Assembly: GCA_032207245.1 (NCBI GenBank)
Contig: CM063506.1
Location: 17,037,475-17,101,474 of the forward strand
Length of the DNA: 64,000 nucleotides
Direction: 5' to 3'
DNA from: Pardosa pseudoannulata
Taxonomy: Eukaryota; Arthropoda; Arachnida; Araneae; Lycosidae
Made by a program: the position numbers and the translations under genes. Position 1 is the first letter of the stretch. Each line of letters begins with the position of its first letter. This document shows positions 1 through 11,301 of this stretch, in pieces. The notes under the pieces are model-generated. The model was not told the DNA's origin, searched no databases, and saw nothing but the letters and a program-made list of their open reading frames with translations.

Positions 1-760
1 TTGATAACTGTATATTTCCACGTATAAGACGGTACTTAAAACCTAAAAATGAACCCCGAAATCCGAGGTCATCTTATACGACAGGTACAAAAAAAATGTT
101 GATTTCAAAACACCATTATAAAATGAATCAAGTCGCTCACTAATGTTTTTAAAAATCCTGTAAAATCCTCGCATTCATCATCTGAGGGCTCAAGTACATT
201 CTCACTTTCATTGTTGAGTTCATCATATGGGTCCCATTCTGTACCTAATGAGTCAAATTCTGCATCGTCATCAGAATCCCATAACATATCGTCCTCAGTA
301 CCATCCAAAGCATTAGAAATCCCACAGTTTTTAAACGATTTTATCACTGTTTCCACTTTTACTTTTTCCCATGATTTGATGACAAAAGTACACAGCATAT
401 CAAGTGACGCGGCCCGCATAGCTCCACCTTTTTTATACTACTTTTCGCCACTACTCATCCATTCATTCAGTGTAGGTGTAACTAGTCGCATAGTTTCCAA
501 GTCAAATAACTACGAATAGGATGTAATTTCATAAACAAGTATGTAGTATTAATCAATGCAGCTATCCCAATGTGGTGTTGCAAGGTGCTAAAAATAAAAT
601 TTGTTAGTTCCGTATATCTATGCCTTACGATATTATTGAGAATTTTAGGGTCGTCTTATATGGCAGATATATGCTAAAATTGTAAAAATTGACTGAAAAT
701 TTATACTTCGTCTTATCTGAAGGTCTCCTTATACGTGTAAATATACGGCATATACCTAAA
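1..760 (-). mobile_element. Internally deleted pogo/Tigger-type DNA transposon
   Basis: Imperfect terminal inverted repeats lie at 9-28 and 728-747. Both arms contain the core CACGTATAAG and differ at two of 20 positions. TA dinucleotides lie just outside both ends, as expected for Tc1/mariner/pogo insertions. Between them, on the minus strand, is only the C-terminal part of a pogo-family transposase, so the copy is non-autonomous. A similar short end-like sequence at about 808-826 may be another fragment of the family. The exact outer ends are uncertain by a few bases. Confidence 0.75.
105..491 (-). pseudogene. Pogo/Tigger-like transposase, C-terminal fragment with an in-frame stop
   Basis: The minus-strand reading begins in frame at an ATG at 489-491, hits a TAG at 438-440, reopens at the ATG at 417-419 and ends at TGA (105-107). 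It contains the block W-SSGEK-stop, then a stretch with SWEKVKVETVIKSFK, then KNCGISNALDGTEDDMLW followed by an acidic tail (DSDDDAEFDS). The KSFK-CGISNALDGTEDD block is characteristic of the C-terminal end of pogo/Tigger DDE transposases (related to CENP-B/jerky proteins). The DNA-binding HTH domains and the DDE catalytic core are absent. With the core deleted and an internal stop, this copy cannot encode an active transposase. It sits between short inverted termini, supporting a deletion derivative rather than a domesticated gene. Confidence 0.75.
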
Positions 761-1817
761 TAATCATTTATAACAATTTTTTACAAATATATAATTTCCA
801 AATATATAACTTACACGTATATCTGGAGACTTTTTATTTTCGGCTCAGGTATTTATTGCACTGGGGGTTTATAAACTTATGTATTTGGGGTACAAATGCT
901 AACAATTTACAAAGAATTGATCAGAAAGGGATTTCCAACCGATTTTTAAAATTAGAAATAGTAATGCATCAAGAATACTCGATAAGAGTATATAACTGTA
1001 CTGTCAAAGAGCTATTGATTGTGGGATTACTTCTAAAGAAAAGCATATTGGGCTCCGAAAAAATATCCAATAAAATAAATACCACTTATATTGAAATGTG
1101 TTCTAAGGAATATTTAAATAGATTTTTAAACTGCAAAGCACACAACACCGTGAATACTCGATTATATGTGATAATGCTGGTAGAAATTAAAAAGTGGCTG
1201 GTTATAGTAAGTTTAAAAATATTATATTGAAAAGTGTGACTAACAAAGATAAAGTCTGAGACATCAATATTAAATTTTTACAAACCCGAAAATATAAATG
1301 TATAGATTCTAGCAAAATTAACGAACTAAAACGACTTTGTGGCACTAAAATATAGCAATATTCAAAAGGAATACAGAAAGAAAGAAATTGCTATTTTAAG
1401 TTGAAAAAAAAAATGCATTTTAAAAATTTCGCATATTTTGGGTGGTAGTTACAATTTTTGCCGACAGCAACAGAATAACTTAGCAGATTCCTTCGCTAGA
1501 CAAGAATTTTCCAAGCAAATCGTTATTTATGACTTTAACACTAGAAATGTAAGCGATGATTGGCCGAAACTCTGCAGAGTTCCATACCGCATTTATAACT
1601 ATTATCGCACAATATTAATATCTCTGTAACAGACGAAACTCCATATTAAACTTAGCATTTCATCAACTTTCAGAAATTAGTTTTTCATTAAAGCAACAAT
1701 GTTAATGAAAACACTAATGTCGATAATTATTGCCTTTCATTAACTATTGCCTTAAATAGGTTACATTTAAGTCTTCGATAGATTTCATCGATAGATACTT
1801 TATACATGTTTTATAAA
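761..1817. other. Intronic sequence, nothing recognised
   Basis: AT-rich sequence. An open frame at 856-1230 (124 codons, plus strand) has no recognisable domain, and its composition is what AT-rich DNA gives by chance. No splice-flanked exon-like block was seen. Confidence 0.4.
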
Positions 1818-1822
1818 GTAAT

Positions 1823-2405
1823 TGTAATAGCACCCTGTTCTGGGGCGCTATACTCGCGTAGGACTTGCTCGCCTACTGTACTGGGGCAGGTATGCTCGTA
1901 GATCGTCTCTGGGATGCATGAAATTTCCTCCGAAAGCTTTTGGGACAACAAATAACATTTATTTACAAAAATTGGCGAAAACACTAAATATTAAAGTAAA
2001 CCAAATTGACATATTTTGAGTCTCAGCGCCTGTACAAAATCAGAAAGCATTAACCGAGCGTTTTATACCCAAAATAACATTCTTTCGCTGGAAAACAGAG
2101 AGATGTCTCCAAGTCGTAGGCCTGAATAAAACTGCTCTCTTGCAGATCTTATCTCCCTTCCTCGGGGGGGGGGCAACATTCTCGAAACTTGATTCCTGCC
2201 GAAAGGAGAAGTCCTCCCTTCAAGATATACTGCCGGCCTGCAAAAACACCAACAAGCGCATCCGAAAAACCTTATCACCCCCCTCCATTGCCGACCTATT
2301 TACCCAAGGATTGCCGGGTAGGAGGGGTCAACGAGGACGATTTTGCAGATATCAAGAAAGGCACACATATGCTGAACGCTGGTCATGCGGTCCAAATTCC
2401 TTACA
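1823..2405 (-). mobile_element. Solo LTR of an LTR retrotransposon
   Basis: A 583-bp block that is much more GC-rich than its surroundings, starting TGTAATAG and ending CCTTACA. It is flanked by the perfect 5-bp target duplication GTAAT (1818-1822 and 2406-2410). Read on the minus strand it starts TGTAAGG and ends CTATTACA, with an AATAAA signal near 1962 about 140 bp before the 3' end. That is the layout of an LTR. No internal region (gag-pol, primer-binding site or polypurine tract) adjoins, so this is a solo LTR. It lies 58 bp beyond the donor side of exon B. The open frames inside it (for example 2140-2409) are LTR sequence, not genes. Confidence 0.85.
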
Positions 2406-2462
2406 GTAATGAAATTATAAAAAGGCCAAATATCGTACAATTTAAAATGATGCATTACTTAC

Positions 2463-2540
2463 ATCATTGCTATAATAGTAGGATCCGTTCGGAACAAGTT
2501 CATATTTGGTACCACTTCTAGTCCAGAATGCGAAATCCTC
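2463..2540 (-). CDS. LRR exon B of an LGR/glycoprotein-hormone-receptor-like gene
   Basis: On the minus strand a strong acceptor (TCTCTTTTTTAG) precedes a 78-base block followed by the consensus donor GTAAGT (2462-2457). Skipping one base gives 25 complete codons plus two bases. The peptide begins RISHSGLEVVPN and continues MNLFRTDPTIIAM. This is the I--SGL--VP form of leucine-rich repeat found in FSHR/TSHR-type receptors, corresponding to their ISNTGI/IFNTGL repeat. The incoming phase (one base) complements exon A at 61568-61645, which leaves two bases. The joining codon is CT+G, Leu, as the repeat needs. The protein would be the hormone-binding ectodomain of a seven-transmembrane receptor at the cell surface. 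A different LRR receptor of the same exon architecture cannot be excluded from two repeats. The next coding exon must lie outside the window. Confidence 0.72.
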
Positions 2541-3699
2541 CTAAAAAAGAGATTATATTATCACAATCATAAACTTCATTGAAAATAAATATATATTTCA
2601 ACTGCATATTATCCAATCTACATGATTTTACAGGTAGGTCATAAAATTAATTCTGAAGTGAATTAAGAATTCTTAATAATTGAGCAATTTAATAATGTCT
2701 GTTTTCGGCAGAAAGTAAATACATCTAAACTTTAACGGGAAAAACTTTTTCTGTAGTAATCCTTAATTCCTTGCCTTACGGTTTGAGTTCTAAATTCGCT
2801 GGCTATAAAAAACTCACAAGGTTAAGCCTACGTCGATTCTTTCACAGGATGAGCATTAAAAATGGGTCAATCAGATTACTTGTTTTTTGATATAATAACG
2901 AATGTTTAAAGTTAAGCGAATTTTATGTTGCAAGATTTTTGAAAATATAAAACAAATAGCTCTGACTGGATATCATCAATTAGACCTCTTGCAGGAAGGT
3001 AATCATTTATAAATTGTAACCAAGTGTCACAAGAAGTAGATCTAAAGTCTCCGTTTTAAGTAGAAAGATATATGTAATCATTTCCTCTCTACGGGTCATC
3101 AACTTAGTTTATTTATAGCTATCTTTAGCAATAAATCCAAACAAAATACATTAATTTTGTAAACGAGTAAAGATATTAAGAACTATAGTACTTATTGCGA
3201 GAAGTTTAATAATCTCCATAGTAACACAGTTATCTAATTAATATTAACTTATTTAAAAATGATTTCGCGAAAGCATTTCTAATTTGGTGAGAAAAAATTA
3301 GAAGTGTAAATTATTTATAGGTTTATAATGGATACAAATAGAGAACAGTAAAAAAGTATCCGTACTTTTGAGTGGGTTTTTAATGTTGTCAAATTATAGA
3401 TAATTTTCTAGAAATCGTTTATGTGGGATTTTTTTTAATTAAAAATCTTTAGTCTTCAAATTTGAACTTAAAATTTGAATGCAAAGAGAAATTGTTTTAC
3501 TTGAAATTAGAAGACTATTTTAATCACATATGGCTTCCATTTTTATCTTTCCAATGCAACTGGCAGTATAGACAGATATCTTTCTGCAAAAAAAGGTACG
3601 AAGTTATTAATCATTTAGAATCACCTGGGGAATACGTGTAACTTATGAATGCTTCTGTGTGAATAAATTGCCACCGCTTGTGTTCGTAATTTAAAAGAA

Positions 3700-3897
3700 G
3701 AAACCAAATAAAAGAACTCCAGGCTTGGCCTACCCCCTTTAGAGGTATTGTTTGAACTTGGAGGACATTAAGGCCGCGAATCTATTTTACGTGCACCAGA
3801 CGTTATTAATGAAGAGGGTGGAATATTGTCCGACTTAAGCCTCGAACTCAAAACACTCAGGTTAGGAAATTAACTCCGTTTGAGCTACCGGGGTTCA
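3700..3897 (-). mobile_element. tRNA-derived SINE-like fragment (family 3)
   Basis: On the minus strand the block opens with a tRNA-like head. The A-box-like GGTAGCTCAAACGG is at 3876-3889 and the B-box-like GAGTTCGAGGCTT at 3837-3849, at tRNA-like spacing. A GC-richer body of about 130 bp follows. A cloverleaf closing stem is not obvious, and no target duplications were identified, so the ends are approximate. It differs from the two other SINE families in the window. Confidence 0.45.
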
Positions 3898-3929
3898 TAT
3901 AGATTTCATTAGATAAATCGTTATATCAA

Positions 3930-4327
3930 TGTAACAATAAGTAAATTTTGACCAATAGAAGGGCCCGTTGGTTTGGAGGGATTCTGACCCTTCCTTTCTT
4001 GACTGGACCCCTGTTTTTTTTCTCCGCTGGGGAAGTCTGTTTTTTTAGAGGACAAGGTTGTCACCATAGGATAGAAGAGGGTGAACGCTCCTGGTATCCG
4101 CTGCTTGAGGAAGAAACATGCTTTGGAGTGTCACGAGAAAAAGGAAAAGCATCGCCATATTTGCGAGACCGATGCCAGAGGAGTCGTCAATATATACAAA
4201 TCAAAAGTTGTATTCCCTAAGCATTTAATATATAAAATAATTTAATTAAGATATTTGTAAATGTGTTTTTAATAAGTTTTAATTTCTTCTTTCTCAGCCA
4301 TTAAGCCAACGTAACATTATTTTTACA
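3930..4327 (+). mobile_element. Solo LTR, family L1 copy 1
   Basis: Starts TGTAACAATAAGT and ends AACGTAACATTATTTTTACA, the same termini as the copy at 9858-10357 in reverse. It is flanked by ATCAA (3925-3929) and ATCCA (4328-4332), a 5-bp target duplication with one mismatch. Compared with the other copy it lacks about 100 bp after the first 20 bases. The near-palindrome ACCAA-TAGAA-GGGCCC-G-TTGGT occurs near the start of the shared body. The open frame at 3948-4220 is LTR sequence. Confidence 0.8.
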
Positions 4328-4334
4328 ATCCATA

Positions 4335-5930
4335 AAATTAAAAAAAATAAGATGTATAAAAAATTTTAAAAATCAAAGAATTTAATAATTGATGATCAAA
4401 TTCAATTGTTTTCCAACCGTTATTTTAGGTAACATATAAAGCAAAATAAATTAACAGTAGTTTAGCGATGGTGTACAATAAAAATTCATAAATCCTTAAT
4501 ACTGAATTTTTGCAGAGATAATTTAGTACTTTAATATAAGTAAACTAATACTTCCTATTCTAAGAAATATATTTTCTTGCTTTTCCACAATTTTCTATGA
4601 ATTAATTTTTCTTGGCGATAAATGTGTCTTGCCAAAATTATATTTTCTTAATTTTGTTTTTGAAATAAAATGTATAAAAATTTAACAAATGAAATAATTT
4701 AATAATTGATGATCAAATTCAATTATTCACCAACCATTATTTTAGGTAACATATAAAGCAAATTAATTTTCCAAAAGGTTAGAGATGGTGTCCAATAAAA
4801 ATTCATAAATCCTTAATACTGAATTTTTGCAGAGATAATTGAGTACTTTAATATAAGTAAATTAATACTTTCTATTCTAAGAAATATATTTTCTTGCATT
4901 TCCACAATTTTCTATGATTTTTTTTCTTGCCTATAAATGTGTCATGCCAAAATTGTATTTTCCTACTTCTGTTTTTGAAATAAAACGTATAAAAATTTAA
5001 CAAATGAAATAATGTAAGAATTGATGATCAAATTCAATTGTTCACCAACCGTTATTTTAGGTAACATATAAAGTAAAATAACTTCACAAAAAGTTAGAGA
5101 GGGTGTCCAATAAAAATTCATAAATCCTTAATGCTGAAGTTTTGCAGAGATAATTGAGTACTGTAATACAAGTAAATTAATACTTCATATTCAAAGAAAT
5201 ATATTTTGTTCCTTTTCCAAAATTTTCTATGAATTATATTTTCTTGGCTATAAATGTGTCTTGTCAAAATTGTATTTTTCTACTTTTGTTTTTGAAATAA
5301 AGTGTAAAGAAAATTTAACAAATAAAATAATTTAATAATTGATGATCAAATTCAGTTGTTCAACATTCGTTATTTTAGGTAACATGTAAAGCAAAATATC
5401 ACAAAAGTTTAGCGATGGTGTACAATAAAAATTCATAAATCCTTAATACTGAAGCTTTGCAGAGACAATTGAGTACTTTAATATAAGTAAATTAATACTT
5501 TCTATTCAAAAAATATATATTTTGTTGCTTTTCCACAATTATCTATGATTTAATTTTTCTTGCCTATAAATGTGTCTTGCCAAAATTGTATTTTCTTAAT
5601 TTTGTTTTTGAAATAAAATGTATAAAAATTTAACAAATGAAATAATTTAATAATTGATGATCAAATTCAATTATTCACCAACCATTATTTTAGGTAACAT
5701 ATAAAGCAAAATAATTTCACAAAAGGTTAGAGATGGTGTACAATAAAAATTCATAAATCCTTAATACTGAAGCTTTGCAGGGATAATTGAGTACTTTAAT
5801 ATAAGTAAATTAATATTTTCAATTCTAAGAATATATTTTGTTGCTTTTACACAATTTTCTATGAATTAAATTTTCTTGGCGATAAATATGTCTTGCCAAA
5901 ATTGTATTTTCCTACTTTTGTTTTTGAACT
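4335..5930. repeat. Tandem array, five units of about 316 bp
   Basis: The anchor GATGATCAAATTC recurs at 4391, 4708, 5023, 5341 and 5656 (spacings 317, 315, 318, 315). Each unit carries the same order of blocks: TTATTTTAGGTAACAT, CAATAAAAATTCATAAATCC, TTGCAGAGATAATT, and TTTTCTATGA. Units differ by scattered substitutions and small indels. No coding content was seen. Confidence 0.9.
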
Positions 5931-6212
5931 CGAAATCAATAAAATGATTTTTAGAAATACATTTCCTTTCAATTTTTATAAGACTGCAAACATCGTATTG
6001 TGAAGGAAAACTAGCTAAAAAAATATCAATTTACTTTTCGATATGTGTAACAGGCAAAAATCTAGTGTAAAACAGAGAATTCTGTATCCGTGACTATACA
6101 CCTTTTTTTAAAGAAAGCATGATGGAAAAACGATTTCGCATCTGTTAAGCTTCTTCTTTTCAGCTGCACTTACATTAGCTTCTTACTAAACACCGCACAA
6201 AAATTTTATCCC

Positions 6213-6374
6213 TTAAACCCATGGAATAGAAGGGAAATCCTCTTTGTCTACTTCTACAAGCACATATTTCTTATCTCCCCTTTTCTTTACTTTATCGTAT
6301 AAAGATTTTCTTCTCGTTTTCAGAAAAAAATCTTGAGTGAAGTCGCTCTGGTATTCTCTATTTACACTTGTATT
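6213..6374 (-). pseudogene. Unidentified coding-like fragment (54 codons)
   Basis: On the minus strand a stop-to-stop frame ends TAA at 6215-6213. Its last third reads KVKKRGDKKYVLVEVDKEDF, then PSIPWV-stop. The composition (balanced K/R/D/E, hydrophobic pairs, Trp near the end) looks like a protein C-terminus rather than random AT-rich translation. No start codon or convincing splice acceptor was found upstream. I do not recognise the family. A broken transposon gene is the likeliest source, and chance is possible. Confidence 0.25.
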
Positions 6375-7536
6375 TCAATACTTAATTGTTTTATACCTGT
6401 ATGCTATCTCTACATATTTTATAAGGAAATGTAATAAAGTACGTATGTTCATCAAAAAGTAAGGTAATAAGAGTTTTGATGAGTGCACATATTTTTCGTT
6501 TGGATTGAATTTATTGTCGAAACAAATAAAAAGATCACAACTTTCAGACATTGATTGATATTGAAAAATGTGTATCGTTCCAGATTCTCAATTCTTTACA
6601 TCGGAAATAGAGGACGCTTTGTCAATTTTTTTAAATTGTTATTTTACTGCATTAGTGTACAATTTTCTCCCCTCTATTATGTGATAAAACCAATATCATT
6701 TCCTAAAATTGAAAGATTTCGTGAAAGACAAAAATTACAGATTCAACATGTTTTCAAGGTAAACACACCAATTTGACATAACACTTCTTGTTTACTTCTT
6801 ATCTCTTTTACATAAAAGACATTTATAAATGTTTTTGATAATAGCGATCAACACAAATAAATGTTTAAATATCTTATGTTCGTTCCTAAAATTTCATTTT
6901 TTGACATAGTGCACCATGATCTGGACACTGATTTCTTCTATGCATTTTTCAGCAATTGGTGTATTGGAGGTACAATTACTTATGTGACTATGTGGAAAAT
7001 TAATATGTTCCACTATCTTATAAACGTTGTATATCTGTTTGAAATCATGAAATATTTTTTTTCCTCACAAAATATATTATTTTATTCTCGAATCTGTGCT
7101 CGTAGATTGTTACAATCCCAGCAGAAACATTCGCTTCTTCTTTTTCAATATGTCAGAGATTTACATTTGTAAAACATAAATTACATTTTATATATTTGGA
7201 GGTCCATTTATACATTGTGAAAAACATGAATTAATAACTAGTTTCATAGAGAATTTACGACGACATTTTACATTTCTTCTTTAAATAGGAAATTTTAATT
7301 GATTTAAAATAATACTTAATGTTAGTATTTTTAAGGTTGGTATGTCGTGCAGGTACGGCATATGCATTAGGAATGGTCATATATTGGTAGATTCACATAC
7401 TACTTCGTCCCTAAGTTGTCCTGGTTTAGGAATTAGTCGAATCACTGTTTGTCTCAGCTTATCATAAATCACATTTTTTTAACGTTTTTTAAATAGATCG
7501 CTTCTATAATTGGAAGATATTGTATTTTAATATAAA
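6375..7536. other. Intronic sequence, nothing recognised
   Basis: AT-rich. Open frames at 6555-6776 and 6861-7172 give peptides dominated by F, Y, I and K with no recognisable motif, which I attribute to base composition. Confidence 0.4.
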
Positions 7537-8898
7537 GTTTTGTTTCGTTGTCCCTTTTAAACAATAGGTGACTTCAAGTCCTTGGGGTTGGTGACGGATT
7601 TCGAATTATGTATGTGTGCATGTGCTGGGATATCATTAAGGCCTGATTATCAGGCGAATGCTTACTCTGTTAATTTGAGTGATTTTTAAATATATGTGAC
7701 CAAAAATCAATAGAAATTGTCTTCTTTGGAGATACTTTAAAATACTTTATTGTATAAATTTATTAAAGCTTTCTCCATGTATTTATTCTTTTACACATTG
7801 ATAAATAAATGTATGTATGTTTTGTTTCTCTATCCCTTTTAAACATTAGATGAATTCAAATCCTTGGAGTTGGTAAGGGATTTCGAAATATGCTTTTAGA
7901 AATTTATTAAAGCTATCTCCTAAGTATTTATTCAAGAATTCAAGTCCTTGGGGTCGGTAAGGGATTTCGAAATATGCTTTTAGAAATTTATTAAAGCTAT
8001 CTCCTAAGTATTTATTCTTTTACCCATTGATAAATAAATGTATGTAAGTTTTGTTTCTCTGTCCCTTTTAAACATTAGGTGAATTCAAATCCTTGGGGTC
8101 GGTAAGGGGTTTCGAAATATGCTTGTAGAAATTTATTAAAGCTATCTAATTATTTATTCTTTTACCCATTGATAAATAAATGTATGTATGTTTTGTTTCT
8201 CTATCCCTTTTAAACATTAGGTGAATTCAAATCCTTGGGGTTGGTAAGGGATTTCGAAATATGCTTTTAGAAATTTATTAAAGCTATCTAATTATTTATT
8301 CTTTTACCCATTGATAAATAAATGTATGTATGTTTTGTTTCTCTATCCCTTTTAAACATTAGGTGAATTCAAATCCTTGGGGTTGGTAAGGGATTTCGAA
8401 ATATGCTTGTAGAAATTTATTAAAGCTATCTAATTATTTATTCTTTTACCCATTGATAAATAAATGTATGTAAGTTTTGTTTCTCTATCCCTTTTAAACA
8501 TTAGGTGAATTCAAATCCTTGGGGTCGGTAAGGGGTTTCGAAATATGCTTGTTGAAATTTATTAAAGCTATCTAATTATTTATTCTTTTACCCATTGATA
8601 AATAAATGTATGTATGTTTTGTTTCTCTATCCCTTTTAAACATTAGGTGAATTCAAATCCTTGGGGTAGGTAAAGGGTTTCGAAATATGCTTGTAGAAAT
8701 TTATTAAAGCTATCTAATTATTTATTCTTTTACCCATTGATAAATAAATGTATGTAAGTTTTGTTTCTCTGTCCCTTTTAAACATTAGGTGAATTCAAAT
8801 CTTTGGGGTCGGTAAGGGATTTCGAAATATGCTTTTAGAAATTTATTAAAGCTATCTCCTAAGTATTTATTCTTTTACCCATTGATAAATAAATGTTT
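7537..8898. repeat. Tandem array of a 142-bp unit
   Basis: The anchor TTTTGTTTCTCT recurs at 8049, 8191, 8333, 8475, 8617 and 8759, exactly 142 bp apart. Each unit includes AAATCCTTGGGGTYGGTAAG and GATAAATAAATGTATGTA. The 5' side is irregular. A diverged unit starts at 7537, and the spacing from 7820 to 8049 is 229 bp because of a partial internal duplication (the AGAAATTTATTAAAGCTATC block repeats at about 7910 and 7985). The exact 142-bp spacing of the last six units suggests recent homogenisation. Confidence 0.92.
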
Positions 8899-9421
8899 TA
8901 TAATAAATATTTTATAATAGTAAGTTAACACATTAAATATATGAAATAGTAATTTTCAGTTATACATTTCTTATTAAACTTTTACAAATTTGGGATTACA
9001 ATTTAAAGAAAAAAAATGTGAAAACCTTTATATTCAACGGTTGTTTGCATGCCTGTAAAAACTGTTTATAAAGTTTCTGGATTCTCGTTTATAAATTATG
9101 ATAGAAATTATTTGGAAATAATAATTGTTAAAATAAAATTGATTTTTAAAGCTCTAAACCATTTTTAACAAACAGTGTACAAGTGTTTAATTTATCCGAA
9201 AATCAATAATGAATATTTGGTGCAATAATGAGGTGAGTAATAAAAAAATGAAGTCATTAAAACTTCTTACCCAATTTTGAAAAAAAAATCTATTTAAATG
9301 GATTAATTATTTTAGGAGAATATTCATGTAAAAAAATAGTTTGAATAAAAGCTGTTCAGGGATGCAGTAAGAAATTCTTAAAAAGAAAATCATCATAGTT
9401 TAGTATTTCTCTATAATGCAA

Positions 9422-9795
9422 ATTAATAAAAAAATTATGGTGTTTAAATAAGGCATCAAAGTATACTAAAATAAATAATTCAAAATAATACCAATGAAAT
9501 AATTCATTTAAAAAGTTTTTGAAATATATGTTAATAATATTATTATATTATTGGAAAGATAAACTATTTAAGAATTAGATATTTATATCTACATATGAAC
9601 TACATAAGAATTAATAAAAAAAATATATAGTGTTTAAATAAGGCATCAAAGTATACTAAAATAAATAATTCTAAATAATACCAATGAAATAATTCATTTA
9701 ACAAGTTTTTGAAATATATGTTAATAATATTATTATATTATTGGAAATATAAACTATTTAAGAATTAGATATTTATATCTACATAAGAACTCATT
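9422..9795. repeat. Two tandem copies of a roughly 190-bp unit
   Basis: The sequence beginning GTGTTTAAATAAGGCATC is repeated with its anchors about 191 bp apart (9440 and 9630). The following CAAAGTATACTAAAATAAAT and ATATATGTTAATAATATTAT blocks are almost unchanged between the two copies. Confidence 0.88.
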
Positions 9796-9857
9796 CGAAA
9801 AATTTACAGGAATTAAACTTTTTCTTTAGTTACTATTTTAATTTCAGCACTAATGGT

Positions 9858-10357
9858 TGTAAAAATAATGTTACGTTGGTCTAGTGTTTGAGAAAGAAGA
9901 AATAAAACACATTAAAAAAGACATGGACAAATATATCTTGATTAAATATTGTTATAAGATTAAGGAATACAATTGGGATACAACTTATCATTTGTAGATA
10001 TGGAAGAACTCCTCTGGATTTGGCGTCGGTCTCGCAAATATGCGATGTTTTTTCCTTTTATCGTGTAGCTCCAAAAAATGTCTATCCCGCAAATAGCGGA
10101 TACCAGCAACGTTCACCCTCTTCTCTCCTCTGGTAACAAATTTGTCCTCTAAAGAAATCAGACTGCACCGCGGAGAAAAAACAGGGGTCCAATCCCGAAC
10201 GGAGGGGTCATAATCCTGAAAAACCAACGGGCCCTTCTATTGGTTGGGAGAAGTCTGAGGTTTTTTCTAGTCCAAACCGGTCTTGTACTGTATGTCTTTG
10301 ACGAAGGCTTACGAGAAGGGGCAAAAAAATCTGAACAGAATGTAACTTATTGTTACA
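9858..10357 (-). mobile_element. Solo LTR, family L1 copy 2
   Basis: A 500-bp element flanked by the perfect 5-bp target duplication ATGGT (9853-9857 and 10358-10362). On the minus strand it starts TGTAACAATAAGT and ends TTACA, matching the copy at 3930-4327 in opposite orientation. This copy keeps about 100 bp missing from the other. An open frame of 79 codons (9988-10227) has a partly conserved counterpart in the other copy. It lies wholly inside the LTR, so I do not call it a gene. No internal retrotransposon sequence adjoins it. Confidence 0.87.
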
Positions 10358-10362
10358 ATGGT

Positions 10363-10890
10363 ATAATTGACACTTATATAGCATATTGAGAGGAAACTAG
10401 TTTTCATTAAAATATGTATAATGCTCATTCCTTAAAAAAGGGATTTAATAAAGTATTTTATTTCTATACTATCTATTATAATTCAAAATTCTTACTAGGC
10501 AGATATCGGAAAATATTTTAAGACGTTTTATAAACACCTGATAACACTATTATTTACATAATTTAAAATGCATAAATTATTTTACAATCATGAAAAATAC
10601 TATATATAAAAAAATTTTTAGTCTTAATATTTTAAAATAAAAACATATCAAATCATTTTTTGGATAAGTTTCAGTATTTCTATTTTAAATTAGTATACAA
10701 AATTTCATTCAGCTATGAGGACTAAAAATATATGAAATATGGTGCGCAAAAACTAAAAGTTGTAAAAAATGATAATAGGCAGTCTATTGTTTAAATTATA
10801 TATGAACCTTATAAATTAGATAAAAAATTGAATTCATAACTAATCTGTCGTTCGATCCGATATAAAAAAACGAATTATTGTAAAACGAAC
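10363..10890. other. Intronic sequence, nothing recognised
   Basis: AT-rich, without repeats shared with the rest of the window that I could see. Confidence 0.4.
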
Positions 10891-10904
10891 AAAAATGTTC
10901 ACAA

Positions 10905-11118
10905 ATTCCCTATATAATAATAGCCTAAATTGTCTATCCATTTGTCCGTCTGTCCGCGAATTAATGAAGCTTTTATACCCGGAATGGATACAAGCATCCA
11001 TATTGGATTTTTTTTATGAGTTAGGCTTAGCAAAATTCAAAGCGAGTTCGAAATCCACCTCATCACTCCTTTTCGAGTGTTTAATGCTATTATTTCAAGC
11101 CTCATTCTCCCTCTTATT
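10905..11118 (+). repeat. Dispersed repeat R, copy 1
   Basis: Shares with 13425-13715, in the same orientation, the blocks ATAATAGCCTAA, GCATCCATATTGGATT, AAATTCAAAGCGAGT, GTTCGAAATCCAC and TTTTCGAGYGTTTAATGC. The other copy has about 90 extra bases between the third and fourth blocks. The element type is unknown. The two copies bracket the piggyBac element. Confidence 0.7.
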
Positions 11119-11301
11119 CTATACTAAATTCATTCTTGATAGGATGGGGAGGGCAGATATTTAAATTTCTGGACTGTTTTTACTCGACCCTCATATACTC
11201 TAATTAGTTCCCTCGTCACGTGTAGGCTTGGCAAGTTCGGTAAAGTGTCTAACCATTTGATCGTCGTACTTCTCAGGTTCACGGTTTTGCCCCCAAAGGA
11301 G

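Noticed and set aside
211..519. Ser-rich plus-strand open frame opposite the pogo relic
   Set aside because: It is the complement of the acidic pogo transposase C-terminus. GAT/GAA-rich codons read as Ser-rich on the other strand.
856..1230. 124-codon plus-strand open frame
   Set aside because: No domain, AT-driven composition, and no splice or promoter support.
2063..2521. Overlapping GC-rich open frames on both strands near exon B
   Set aside because: Most of the span is the solo LTR at 1823-2405. Only 2463-2540 on the minus strand has splice signals and an LRR peptide.
3948..4220. Open frame with a partly conserved counterpart at 9988-10227, at first suggestive of a gene or exon
   Set aside because: Both lie wholly inside solo LTRs with TG...CA ends and 5-bp target duplications. 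The similarity is explained by LTR homology.
6861..7172. 103-codon plus-strand open frame
   Set aside because: Phe/Tyr/Ile-rich translation typical of AT-rich noise, with no recognisable motif.
4335..8898. CRISPR-like reading of the regular arrays
   Set aside because: Units repeat head to tail without unique spacers, and the window is eukaryotic. These are tandem satellites.
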